A stretch of DNA of 60,916 bases from Crocinitomicaceae bacterium (lineage in GTDB: Bacteria > Bacteroidota > Bacteroidia > Flavobacteriales_D > Crocinitomicaceae), in NCBI GenBank assembly GCA_030830205.1, contig JAURNL010000074.1, positions 1 through 60,916 on the forward strand, read 5' to 3'. Shown one piece after another: positions 51,080 to 59,909 of this stretch (its first letter is position 1; each line of letters starts with the position of its first letter). The notes beneath the pieces were generated by a model. The model was not told the origin of the DNA. It ran no database searches and worked only from the letters and a program-made list of their open reading frames with translations. A program made the position numbers and the translations under genes.

Positions 51080-52177
51080 TTAAACGTTAAAACGAAAATG
51101 CATAATATCGCCATCTTCGACGATATATTCTTTGCCTTCTACTTTGAATTTTCCAGCGTCTTTGACAGCACTTTCGGAACCAAATTGGATATAGTCGTTG
51201 TATTTCATTACCTCCGCACGAATAAAACCTTTTTCAAAGTCAGAATGTATGACACCAGCGGCTTGTGGTGCGGTCATTCCTTTTCGAATAGTCCATGCGC
51301 GAACTTCCTTTACCCCAGCAGTAAAATAAGTTTGTAAATTGAGTAAGTGATAAGCTTGGCGAATGAGTCTATTAACACCAGGCTCTTCAAGACCAAGTTC
51401 CTCGAGGAACATTTGACGCTCCTCGTATGTATCTAGTTCAGTGATATCAGCTTCGATTTTTGCACCAATGACCAATACCTCGGCATTTTCAGAGGCAACA
51501 GCCTCCTTTACGCGTTCTACATAAATATTTCCATTCTTTACCGATGCTTCATCAACATTGCACACATACATTACAGGTTTAGCAGTAATCAAATTGAAGC
51601 TCTTAATAACATCTAATTCTTCTGATGTAAACCCAAGCCCCCGTACTGATTTACCTTGTTCTAATCCTGTTTTGATTCGTAGTGCTAGCTCATTTTCTTT
51701 GAGCGCTTCTTTATCTCCAGATTTAATTACGCGGGCTAAGCTTTGTATTTTTTTTTCAATTGTCTCGTAGTCTTTCAACTGGAGTTCGATATCGATGATT
51801 TCTTTATCACGAATAGGATCAACACTCCCATCAACATGCACAATGTTTCCATCATCAAAGCAGCGTAAAACATGTAAAATAGCATCTGTTTCTCTAATAT
51901 TGGCTAGGAATTGATTACCCAAGCCCTCTCCTTTCGAGGCTCCTTTTACCAAACCAGCAATATCGACAATTTCCATGGTTGTCGGGACAACACGCTCAGG
52001 ATTCACTAACTCTTCTAGTTTTTCTAAACGAGGGTCCGGAACCGATGTAGTCCCCAGATTGGGTTCTATTGTACAAAAAGGAAAGTTTGCAGACTGAGCC
52101 TTAGCATTTGATAAACAGTTAAATAAAGTTGATTTTCCGACATTGGGCAAGCCAACGATTCCGCATTTTAAAGCCAT
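51080..52177 (-). CDS. ychF: Ribosome-binding ATPase YchF (Obg-like)
   Basis: A 365-residue P-loop ATPase of the Obg/OLA1 group that binds ribosomes. P-loop [12 protein letters not shown] (9-20), switch [12 protein letters not shown], and CNVDEA in place of NKxD, which explains the preference for ATP. A helical coiled-coil insertion lies in the middle, and a C-terminal TGS domain ends in [10 protein letters not shown]. The family length is exactly normal. It is the first gene of an operon with fahA and relA/spoT. A TATCTTTG box lies 25 bases upstream. Confidence 0.97.
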   Translation of the reverse strand: MALKCGIVGLPNVGKSTLFNCLSNAKAQSANFPFCTIEPNLGTTSVPDPRLEKLEELVNPERVVPTTMEIVDIAGLVKGASKGEGLGNQFLANIRETDAILHVLRCFDDGNIVHVDGSVDPIRDKEIIDIELQLKDYETIEKKIQSLARVIKSGDKEALKENELALRIKTGLEQGKSVRGLGFTSEELDVIKSFNLITAKPVMYVCNVDEASVKNGNIYVERVKEAVASENAEVLVIGAKIEADITELDTYEERQMFLEELGLEEPGVNRLIRQAYHLLNLQTYFTAGVKEVRAWTIRKGMTAPQAAGVIHSDFEKGFIRAEVMKYNDYIQFGSESAVKDAGKFKVEGKEYIVEDGDIMHFRFNV

Positions 52178-52202
52178 TTTCTATGTTTGTTAGATCAAGT
52201 AG

Positions 52203-52210
52203 CAAAGATA
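52203..52210 (-). promoter_or_regulatory. Possible -7 box for the ychF-fahA-relA/spoT operon
   Basis: Minus strand reads TATCTTTG, exact TAnnTTTG, 25 bases before the ychF ATG. No TTG at -33 spacing. Confidence 0.45.
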
Positions 52211-52264
52211 GCCAAAAGCAGCGTGCTTCTGATGTTTTTTGGTATTTTTACGCAAATTCCACCT

Positions 52265-53632
52265 ATGAAATACACACTTTTTGTTTTTCTTATTTATTGC
52301 TTTTTCGTACAAGTCAATGCTCAAGACAGTACACTCATCAGACGCATTTATGATGAAGCCTTACTTCGAGGACACGCATACGAAAACCTTAGACAACTGT
52401 GTAAGGATATCGGGCCTCGGCTTTCTGGCTCTTCTCAGGCTCAAATGGCTGTAGATTGGAGCTATGAAAAAATGCAATCGTATGCCTTCGATGTTGTTCA
52501 AAAACAAGCCATTAAAGTACCTCATTGGGAACGCGGCACAACAGAAAGTGCTTGGTTTAAAGAAAGTACAAACAATGCTAAGCTTCAAAAACTCCAACTT
52601 TTAGCTCTTGGAGGCTCCATTGGCACCAATGGCTTACTTGAGGCCGAAGTTATTGAATTCAAGTCATTGAGCGATTTGCAAAATGCCAAACGGCAAAGTG
52701 TCGAGGGTAAAATTGTTTTCTTAAACAAACCTATGGACGCCGCTCAAATTCAAACTTTTAAAGCCTATGGTGCTTGTTATGCAATTCGCGGTAATGGAGC
52801 AGTTGAAGCCAGTAAATTAGGTGCAAAAGCGGTGGTCATCCGATCTCTGGGCTTGCCAATTGATAAACATCCACATACGGGTTCCATGCATTATCAAAAT
52901 GATGTCCCCAAAATACCCGCCGCTGCAATTTCTACACAGGATGCCGATGCGCTATCAAAAGCTCTAAGTAGCGGCAAGGTTCGTTTATTCCTAGAGTTGG
53001 ACTGCAGAGATTTTACTGATGTCGACTCTTATAACGTTATGGCTGAGCTCAAAGGAAGCATTTATCCCGAACAAATCATAACTATTGGCGGTCATCTTGA
53101 TTCATGGGATACAGGTGAAGGTGCACATGATGACGGAGCCGGTGTCATTCACTGTTTAGAAGCACTTCGTATTTTGAAAGAACTAGGATTGAAACCTACG
53201 CATACCATACGTGTTGTATTTTTCATGAATGAAGAAAACGGCAATCAAGGCGGAAAACAATATGCAGAGTGGTGTTTAGCAAATGGAGAACAACAAATTG
53301 CTGCTCTCGAAAGCGATAGAGGTGGCTTTGCTCCTAGAGGCTTTGGCTTGGACGGTCCAGATCAATTCCTTGATCTTATCCAGCGCTTTGAACCCACCCT
53401 AAGACCCTACGACCTTCATATTTTCGAAAAAGGGTATGGCGGTGTTGATATCGGTCCACTCAAAGAAAAGTATCCGGGTATCCCCCTCTTTGGTTTCATT
53501 CCTGATTCCCAACGCTATTTTGATTTCCATCATGCTCCTTCCGACGTATTTGAAGCTGTTAATAAAAGAGAACTTGAACTTGGAGCAGCTGCCATTGCAA
53601 GCTTTGTCTATTTACTCGACCTCAAACTGTAA
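52265..53632 (+). CDS. M28 family zinc peptidase (carboxypeptidase Q-like)
   Basis: A 455-residue exported peptidase with signal peptide MKYTLFVFLIYCFFVQVNAQ. The two-zinc ligands are visible in order: GGHLDSWDTGEGAHDDGAG (His, then the bridging Asp), FFMNEENGNQGG (catalytic Glu pair), ALESDRGGF (Asp) and FDFHHAPSDVF (His). A protease-associated-like insertion lies at about 110-230. It resembles carboxypeptidase Q/PGCP. The ATG at 52265 is chosen, because upstream in-frame codons would place the signal peptide internally. A TATTTTTA box (52243-52250) lies 14 bases upstream. asnB begins 8 bases after the stop. Confidence 0.93.
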   Translation: MKYTLFVFLIYCFFVQVNAQDSTLIRRIYDEALLRGHAYENLRQLCKDIGPRLSGSSQAQMAVDWSYEKMQSYAFDVVQKQAIKVPHWERGTTESAWFKESTNNAKLQKLQLLALGGSIGTNGLLEAEVIEFKSLSDLQNAKRQSVEGKIVFLNKPMDAAQIQTFKAYGACYAIRGNGAVEASKLGAKAVVIRSLGLPIDKHPHTGSMHYQNDVPKIPAAAISTQDADALSKALSSGKVRLFLELDCRDFTDVDSYNVMAELKGSIYPEQIITIGGHLDSWDTGEGAHDDGAGVIHCLEALRILKELGLKPTHTIRVVFFMNEENGNQGGKQYAEWCLANGEQQIAALESDRGGFAPRGFGLDGPDQFLDLIQRFEPTLRPYDLHIFEKGYGGVDIGPLKEKYPGIPLFGFIPDSQRYFDFHHAPSDVFEAVNKRELELGAAAIASFVYLLDLKL

Positions 53633-53640
53633 GCTCAAAT

Positions 53641-55509
53641 ATGTGTGGTATTGCAGGACTTCACGATAAAAAGCCGAAGAGCTCAAACTCTGGTCAAGAG
53701 ATTCTTGAGCAAATGAATCTAAAATTAGCGCACAGAGGGCCTGACGGGTCAGGTCTTGAATGGATGACTGATGCAAACTTTGGATTAGCTCATCGGAGAT
53801 TAGCCATCATTGACTTAACTGTTGCAGGTGCACAACCTATGTCTGTTGATGGACGCTATTGGCTAAGTTTCAATGGAGAAATATACAATTATCTTGAGCT
53901 CCGCAAAGAATTAGAAATCTTGGGGGTTGGCTTTAAGAGTAGTAGCGATGCCGAAGTTTTACTACAAGCTTATATTCATTGGGGAGAGGAATGCTTAGGT
54001 TTATTCAACGGCATGTGGTCTTTTGTAATTTTTGATAGCCTAGAAAAAACATTATTCTGTGCCAGAGACCCATATGGAGTGAAGCCTTTTTACTATTTGA
54101 ATAATCCAGAACACTTTGGCTTCGCTTCTGAAATCAAAGCGTTACTCTGCATCCCAAGCTATGAAGTTATTGCCAACAATCAAGCAATTATTGACTTCTT
54201 TGCGCATCAGAAAATTGAACGTAATGAAGAAGGGTTTTTTAAGAATATCAAAGAACTGCTTCCTGGCCACAAATTACATTACAAACTTAGAACACAACAA
54301 CTTCACATCAGTCGTTACTATAATGCGAATATCGGATTAAAAAATAGTACACTTAATGAAGTCAAAAGATCATTGAAAAATGCAGTAACGCTTCGATTAC
54401 GCGCAGACGTCCCTTTGGGCTTTTGCCTTTCAGGCGGCCTCGACTCTAGCACGCTTCTTCATCTTGCTTATCAAATTCAAAAAGAAGCGGATGTAGCCTC
54501 GCTACCCACAGGGCTACATGCCTTCACTGCAGTTCATGATTCACCACTAGATGAACGCGCTTGGGCCGAAAAAATGGTCAACCATACGGGGTCCAATTGG
54601 CACCAAACGCATCTAGATAGTACCAAACTCTTATCTGCTTTACCTGAGCTCATTTATCACCAGGACATTCCATTGTTAAGCACTAGTACTTTTGCTCAAA
54701 GTAGTGTCATGAAAAAAGCAAAGGCAAAAGGAATAAAAATCCTAATTGATGGACAGGGTGGCGATGAGCTTTTTGCAGGCTACCAAGTATTTTACCCAAC
54801 ATTTTTCAAAGAATTATTTTGGAAAGGGCACTGGATAAAAATGATTAGAGAGCTTAAACACCTTCAAAACTCACCAAGTTCAATAAAATATATTTTCAAG
54901 GAATGGGCTAAAGATGTAATTAGCCTGCTCCCCCCTATTTTTCAGCAAAAAATTTCAGCATTACAACATCCCCAACAAAAATATTTAACACGCGTATCCC
55001 TTGACAAACGCAGACGCTTCTCCAAAGTACAAGATCATCTTGCTTATTATTGTCAGGAACATGAACTCAAAAGTTTATTGAGATGGGAAGATCGCTGCTC
55101 TATGCAATTTAGCATCGAGTCTAGAACCCCATTTTCCGACGACCTCCACTTAATCCAACAGGCAAGATCATTGAAAACAGAAGATCTTATTCAAGACGGT
55201 TGGTCAAAATATACCTTAAGAAAGGTACTGGAAGGAGAAATACCAAAGCAAATCACTTGGCGACGCGACAAAAAAGGTTTTTCAGTACCAGAGACCAAAT
55301 GGTTGATGGAAACTTCAGCGTTTTGGACAGACTTTATTGAAGAAAAGTCAGTTTTAGATAAAAGCGGTGTTGTAGACATTGGTCAACTTCGCACTGATTT
55401 ACCACGTATATTTTCGAGCTCAGTTTTTGCTCGAGAACAAAATTTTGTCTTCAGGTATGTATGTTATTTAATTTGGATTGAACAATTTAAGATCGAGCAT
55501 TTTGCCTAG
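53641..55509 (+). CDS. asnB: Glutamine-hydrolysing asparagine synthase
   Basis: A 622-residue enzyme with an N-terminal glutaminase domain (nucleophile C2 in MCGIAGLHD; RGPDGSG, FNGEIYNYLELR) and a C-terminal ATP-pyrophosphatase domain with CLSGGLDSSTLL near 262-273 and IDGQGGDELFAGY. Members of this long type often lie in polysaccharide clusters and may amidate sugars or peptides rather than make free asparagine. The genes for glycosyltransferase, flippase and methyltransferase are convergent and adjacent. Its TAG stop and the methyltransferase stop share the four bases CTAG. Confidence 0.92.
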   Translation: MCGIAGLHDKKPKSSNSGQEILEQMNLKLAHRGPDGSGLEWMTDANFGLAHRRLAIIDLTVAGAQPMSVDGRYWLSFNGEIYNYLELRKELEILGVGFKSSSDAEVLLQAYIHWGEECLGLFNGMWSFVIFDSLEKTLFCARDPYGVKPFYYLNNPEHFGFASEIKALLCIPSYEVIANNQAIIDFFAHQKIERNEEGFFKNIKELLPGHKLHYKLRTQQLHISRYYNANIGLKNSTLNEVKRSLKNAVTLRLRADVPLGFCLSGGLDSSTLLHLAYQIQKEADVASLPTGLHAFTAVHDSPLDERAWAEKMVNHTGSNWHQTHLDSTKLLSALPELIYHQDIPLLSTSTFAQSSVMKKAKAKGIKILIDGQGGDELFAGYQVFYPTFFKELFWKGHWIKMIRELKHLQNSPSSIKYIFKEWAKDVISLLPPIFQQKISALQHPQQKYLTRVSLDKRRRFSKVQDHLAYYCQEHELKSLLRWEDRCSMQFSIESRTPFSDDLHLIQQARSLKTEDLIQDGWSKYTLRKVLEGEIPKQITWRRDKKGFSVPETKWLMETSAFWTDFIEEKSVLDKSGVVDIGQLRTDLPRIFSSSVFAREQNFVFRYVCYLIWIEQFKIEHFA

Positions 55510-56309
55510 AGCGCTTTGCTCGTCACTGCAATTTCAAATAAGCGGTTGGGTAAGGCATTCATTTGAATTGTACTTGATGGCGCTCCCTGAGGTAAATAAA
55601 CCGCACACAAAGAATGCTTGACTAAATATACGTTTTTGTGAAGTTCTTCAGGTAGTGCTCGGTAAATCCCCAGTAGGACTTCATATCTTGGATATTCCGC
55701 ATCTGACTTTGCATCGTGCCAAACCAGAATAGACTGCTCAGACTTACGCAGGAGCAGTGCTGTTCGCGTATCTCTTTCTACAGCCGCCGTGGAGTGGTCT
55801 CCATCAATAAAAATGAGATCACATTTTTGATGATATGGAGAAAAATCAAAAGAAGCTGAATCCCCAAATAAATGACTCACATTATTCAATTTTTGAGAGA
55901 AAAAACGATGTGACGCTATGTAGTCTTGATTCATCCCCATTTGCTGCAATACTACATCTGGTAAATTAAGCGTGAAAACTTGTTGAACGTATGGAGCTAC
56001 ATTGGCTGCACTTTCCCCTCTCCAAGTTCCAATTTCAAAATAGGATTCTACGCTGTTTTGAAGACAAAGGATTTGCAATAAAGCAAAATCTGTAACCATA
56101 GATGAGCCTGACAAAAAAGCATAGGGAGTGATCTTAAGGGGCGAGGCCTCTAAAGAAGCAAAAACATCAATTTGTCGTAATTGTTGCTGCCCAAATTCTT
56201 TAATAAATGAACGCTTCAATACATCTTCATCTTTTAAAATCAAATTTAATAGTGAGGGCTGCTTTATAATTAGCCTGAAAGCTTTGAAAAATTTACTGAC
56301 TTTATTCAT
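55506..56309 (-). CDS. Class I SAM-dependent methyltransferase
   Basis: A 267-residue protein of the Methyltransf_24/TylF-like type. The SAM motif is YFEIGTWRGESAANVAPYV (90-108) and the acidic post-motif is DLIFIDGDHSTAAVERD (164-180), probably metal-binding. It is the last of a four-gene minus-strand operon: cysteine desulfurase, glycosyltransferase, flippase, this. The first ATG overlaps the flippase end by 8 bases. The substrate is likely a glycan or a lipid-linked intermediate, by context only. Confidence 0.85.
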   Translation of the reverse strand: MNKVSKFFKAFRLIIKQPSLLNLILKDEDVLKRSFIKEFGQQQLRQIDVFASLEASPLKITPYAFLSGSSMVTDFALLQILCLQNSVESYFEIGTWRGESAANVAPYVQQVFTLNLPDVVLQQMGMNQDYIASHRFFSQKLNNVSHLFGDSASFDFSPYHQKCDLIFIDGDHSTAAVERDTRTALLLRKSEQSILVWHDAKSDAEYPRYEVLLGIYRALPEELHKNVYLVKHSLCAVYLPQGAPSSTIQMNALPNRLFEIAVTSKAL

Positions 56310-57570
56310 AATGCGTTTTGCGCCACATTGTGCGCATTTGAGTAATTAATTGAAACAATTCCACTTTGCTCGGAAAAAGAGAGAAGCTGGCTCCATCTTT
56401 TAAGAAATAGTATAAAACAACGAGACTCGTTGCTATATAAGAAATGCTTGCTGCAATAGCTGCACCAACCGCACCATAATTCGGAATAAGCCACAAGGAC
56501 ATGGTTAAACTTAAAATGAGCCCAACTCCAGATGCCCAGGCATTGACAATATAGCGGCCGTGCCCAGAAAAGTAATGACCGACAACTAATGCATAAGTAA
56601 ATATCCAAACACCAGGCGCAAGTGACCACATTAAGGTTTGCAAACCTCCAAAATCTGCACCAAAGACCATTTGATAAAAAGTGGAAGGAAGAAATAAAAA
56701 GAAGAGCACCCCTAAAAAAGCCGCCAACATACCAAATCGCGTCAATTTTTCTGTTAATTGAATGGTATAATTTTGATCCTTGGCATTAGAAATGACAGCA
56801 TATTGCCAAAGAGATATACTTGTTGCAATAAGCCAAATAGACTCAGTAATTGAGCTTGCATTGGAAAATACGCCAACGGCAGCCTCTCCTTTGTACTGCT
56901 CCAAAATGTAATAACTTGCTCTGAAGCTCAGCAATTGCAATACATGAGCTAACTGATTATAAAATCCGAGTGCAAACATTTGCTTCCAAATTGCAGACCA
57001 AGGACTTACTGTCTTGTGCTCCGATGGCAAATGACGAAAGACCCCGATTATACTCAAAATAAGCGCACTAGTAAAAGCGATATAAAGAGCTGTCTCGTAA
57101 CTCAATTGATGATAAAAATACCATTGTCCAAGACATGAAGCAAAAGTAAGCAAAGGAATAGACAAGGTAATCAGATTGTAAATTAGAAGTCTTTGCTGGC
57201 CCAATAACAAAGAGGCATGCACAGAACAAGTTGCATTTAGTGCACTCAAAATGACTACATGAATCAAATACTCGAAAGAAAAAACATCGAGCATAAAAAG
57301 CGTAATAAACGCCAAAGAACTAATTGAAATAATCCAGATATAGGAAGCCCCAAGTAGGCCAAGCCAAGAAAAACGAGACGATAAATAAACCAATGCGGCC
57401 CCTCCTACCAAAGAATCAAATATGGTTAATATAGCTATAGAAGTAAGCAAAAGGCTTTGTTCTCCTTTTCCAATAGCACCTGTCAGTTGTGAAAAAAGAA
57501 TAACCAAGCCCAGATTAAGCAGTGCTGATAGCACCCGAACGCCAAAGTTTCCAAAAATACTACGCCACAT
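56302..57570 (-). CDS. Polysaccharide flippase (Wzx/MATE-like)
   Basis: A 422-residue membrane protein with about 12 hydrophobic helices and the sparse charged loops of the MOP exporter superfamily. Near the N-terminus are FGNFGVRVLSALLNLGLVILFSQ and GKGEQSLLLTSIAILTIFDSLVGGAALVYLSSRFS. The late segments LIPNYGAVGAAIAASISYIATSLVVLYYFLKD are the typical C-terminal half. It should flip lipid-linked oligosaccharides across the inner membrane. It overlaps the glycosyltransferase by 11 bases and the methyltransferase by 8. Confidence 0.88.
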   Translation of the reverse strand: MWRSIFGNFGVRVLSALLNLGLVILFSQLTGAIGKGEQSLLLTSIAILTIFDSLVGGAALVYLSSRFSWLGLLGASYIWIISISSLAFITLFMLDVFSFEYLIHVVILSALNATCSVHASLLLGQQRLLIYNLITLSIPLLTFASCLGQWYFYHQLSYETALYIAFTSALILSIIGVFRHLPSEHKTVSPWSAIWKQMFALGFYNQLAHVLQLLSFRASYYILEQYKGEAAVGVFSNASSITESIWLIATSISLWQYAVISNAKDQNYTIQLTEKLTRFGMLAAFLGVLFFLFLPSTFYQMVFGADFGGLQTLMWSLAPGVWIFTYALVVGHYFSGHGRYIVNAWASGVGLILSLTMSLWLIPNYGAVGAAIAASISYIATSLVVLYYFLKDGASFSLFPSKVELFQLITQMRTMWRKTHYE

Positions 57571-58711
57571 CTTTGTTGAGTACCAATTGGTAGGCCTCTA
57601 AAAACAACGCTCCAATCGCAGAAGGGCTATATTTTTGAAGCGCCACCAGATGAAGTTCCTGAACATTAAATTGGCGTTGCTGTATGTTTATCATTGCAGC
57701 TAAAAGTCCATCTTCGTCCTCAGATTCTATCAAGATTCCATTGCTCTCATTTACGACCTCAGCCACACCTCCAACATTTGTAGCAATCATTGGCGTACCT
57801 GTGCAAAGTGCCTCTATCAAAACACAAGGTAAATTTTCAAATCGACTACTGAGTACTAATACATCAGCAAACTGCAGCATTGCAGCCACCCCAGCACTAT
57901 TCTGACGCCCGTGAAAATGTATAGAATTTGCAAAGTCAAAACCATTCAACAATTGTCCATAGGCATTGAAATCACCGTCAGAAATGACATGTAATTCGAC
58001 ATTGGCTTGTTGTTTTTTAAGCTTGTAAAACGCTCTCAATAATAAATGAAAGTTTTTCTGTAAAGGGTCCAGGGAAGAAATATGGACAAAGCGAAAAACG
58101 CGATGTGGACGTTTAGCGACAGGAACAAAAATACCAGGATCGACAACATTTGGCACAACCTTCATCATTGAATTGATCCCAAAACGCTGCATGGCAGCTG
58201 CTAAATCTACTGAAACCGGCATAACGAGATTTGCTCGTTTACCGATCCACCGCATAGCATATTGCTGGAGACGTGTTGGCTGGGGCTGAGCCTCCTCGTG
58301 ATAGCAGGTCCAGTGTTCAGTAAATACCAATGGGATGCTCCATCTGCGCTTCAATAGCAGTCCCACAAAGCCTATTGGAAATAAAACGTTAGCATGAATA
58401 AGATCAGGCTTTCCCAATTGTGTTTGAGCTGAATAACGCCAATAGGCTGCAAAAATTCTAAAGTAATTTACCAAGCGCCCAATGATAAAAATTTCGTTTT
58501 TTGGCACATATATCACATGTGACTCAAAAGGAGCTGATGATACAACATGAGTAAGTTGCTGATGACTGGTGCTCAAGGAGATATGTACAATAGCGACGTC
58601 TGCAACTCTTTGAGCAGCGAGCATATGTTGTTGTACAAAGTTGCCCTCTGTAGGTTTCAATTCAGTTGGGTACCAACTTGAAATAAATAATACTTTGGGC
58701 CTTAGTTCCAT
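57560..58711 (-). CDS. Glycosyltransferase, family 4 (GT-B fold)
   Basis: A 383-residue GT-B enzyme that transfers sugar from a nucleotide donor and retains the anomeric configuration. The N-terminus has VLFISSWYPTELKPTEGNFVQQH. The donor-binding EX7E motif is at E292-E300 (RFENLPCVLIEALCTGTPMIATNVGG). Second-domain start FRFVHISSLDPLQKNFHLLLRAF is typical. The acceptor is unknown. It is 9 bases after the cysteine desulfurase gene and overlaps the flippase gene. Confidence 0.92.
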   Translation of the reverse strand: MELRPKVLFISSWYPTELKPTEGNFVQQHMLAAQRVADVAIVHISLSTSHQQLTHVVSSAPFESHVIYVPKNEIFIIGRLVNYFRIFAAYWRYSAQTQLGKPDLIHANVLFPIGFVGLLLKRRWSIPLVFTEHWTCYHEEAQPQPTRLQQYAMRWIGKRANLVMPVSVDLAAAMQRFGINSMMKVVPNVVDPGIFVPVAKRPHRVFRFVHISSLDPLQKNFHLLLRAFYKLKKQQANVELHVISDGDFNAYGQLLNGFDFANSIHFHGRQNSAGVAAMLQFADVLVLSSRFENLPCVLIEALCTGTPMIATNVGGVAEVVNESNGILIESEDEDGLLAAMINIQQRQFNVQELHLVALQKYSPSAIGALFLEAYQLVLNKDVA

Positions 58712-58720
58712 AAGATGAAT

Positions 58721-59857
58721 TTACAAATTCTTTTGATAGACTTCTTGAAGTTGTTTTAACGCATAATCAATTTCATCTCTTGTTGTAAAACGAGAAAAAG
58801 AGAATCTAGCATTTGGTCTTGTCATATCTGCACCTATACCCTCCAGTACATGTGAACCTTTTGTAGCACCTGAGGTACAGGCAGATCCACCGCTTACTGC
58901 AACACCTTTCAGATCGAGTGTAAACAACAATAAGCCAGCCTTTGAAGTAGCAGGCAAACAGACATTGAGCACAGTATAAAGCGCTTTTTCATAGCTTGTT
59001 TCACCGTGGAATTGAACATCCTCAAATATAGCTTGCAAGCGACTCATCATATAACTTTTTAGGCCCCACACATGAGTTTGATGCGCTTCCAAATCTGTGT
59101 AGGCAAGCTCAATGGCTTTAGCTAATCCGACAACTCCGGCGATATTTTCGGTACCACCACGAAGACCACGCTCTTGAGATCCACCATGAATAAGCGGATT
59201 TACTCTCGTTTTTTTATTCACATATAAAAAACCAATGCCTTTAGGACCATGGAATTTATGGGCTGCACATGTGATAAAATCAATGTCAATGACGGAAAGA
59301 TCAAAGCTGTAGTGCCCCATTGTTTGAACAGTATCAGAATGAAAAATCACACCATATTGACGGCATAATTGAGCTACGGCTTCAAGAGGAAGCAATGTAG
59401 CTATTTCGTTATTCGCATGCATTAGAGAAACCAAAGTCTTGGTAGGCTCCTTCAATAATGATTCGAGTTCATTTAAATCAATATTGCCTTTCTGATCAAG
59501 TGAAAGGTAACATACTTCAATCCCGTTGGTAACTTTTAGTGCTTCTGCCGTATGCCCTACTGCATGGTGTTCAATTCTTGTGGTGATAATCCTTTGGACA
59601 CCAAGCTGAGTTACTGCAGCATGAAGTGCCATATTATCCGCTTCTGTCCCACCAGAAGTAAAAATAATTTCTGAAGGGGAACATCGTAAAGTTTGGGCTA
59701 TTGATCGTCTAGAATTTTCTAGAAGAGCTTTGGCCTGACGACCAAATGCGTGTGTAGATGAAGGATTTCCGAAGGTATTGAACAATACTGGAGTCATGGC
59801 TTCCACAACCTCGGGTGCAACAGGAGTAGTTGCGGCGTTGTCAAGATAGACGTTCAT
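58721..59857 (-). CDS. Cysteine desulfurase (NifS/IscS type)
   Basis: A PLP enzyme that takes sulfur from cysteine for iron-sulfur clusters or tRNA thiolation. 378 residues. YLDNAATTPVAPEV (4-17), SGGTEADNMAL (68-78), IEHHAV (95-100), HSDTVQ, the Schiff-base lysine K201 in CAAHKFHGPKG, and the catalytic cysteine C327 in SGGSACTSGA. The short active-site loop is the IscS-group type. Its minus-strand start lies 52 bases from the divergent rarA gene. The glycan genes follow after only 9 bases, so they may share its mRNA. Confidence 0.95.
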   Translation of the reverse strand: MNVYLDNAATTPVAPEVVEAMTPVLFNTFGNPSSTHAFGRQAKALLENSRRSIAQTLRCSPSEIIFTSGGTEADNMALHAAVTQLGVQRIITTRIEHHAVGHTAEALKVTNGIEVCYLSLDQKGNIDLNELESLLKEPTKTLVSLMHANNEIATLLPLEAVAQLCRQYGVIFHSDTVQTMGHYSFDLSVIDIDFITCAAHKFHGPKGIGFLYVNKKTRVNPLIHGGSQERGLRGGTENIAGVVGLAKAIELAYTDLEAHQTHVWGLKSYMMSRLQAIFEDVQFHGETSYEKALYTVLNVCLPATSKAGLLLFTLDLKGVAVSGGSACTSGATKGSHVLEGIGADMTRPNARFSFSRFTTRDEIDYALKQLQEVYQKNL

Positions 59858-59897
59858 GCAATCTGTTTTGCCACGAAGATACTAAAATTAGTTTGCT

Positions 59898-59905
59898 TAT
59901 CTTTG
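59898..59905 (+). promoter_or_regulatory. Probable -7 box for rarA, leaderless spacing
   Basis: Reads TATCTTTG, exact TAnnTTTG. It ends 4 bases before the ATG at 59910, so the transcript may begin at the start codon. No well-spaced TTG. Confidence 0.45.
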
Positions 59906-59909
59906 GGTA

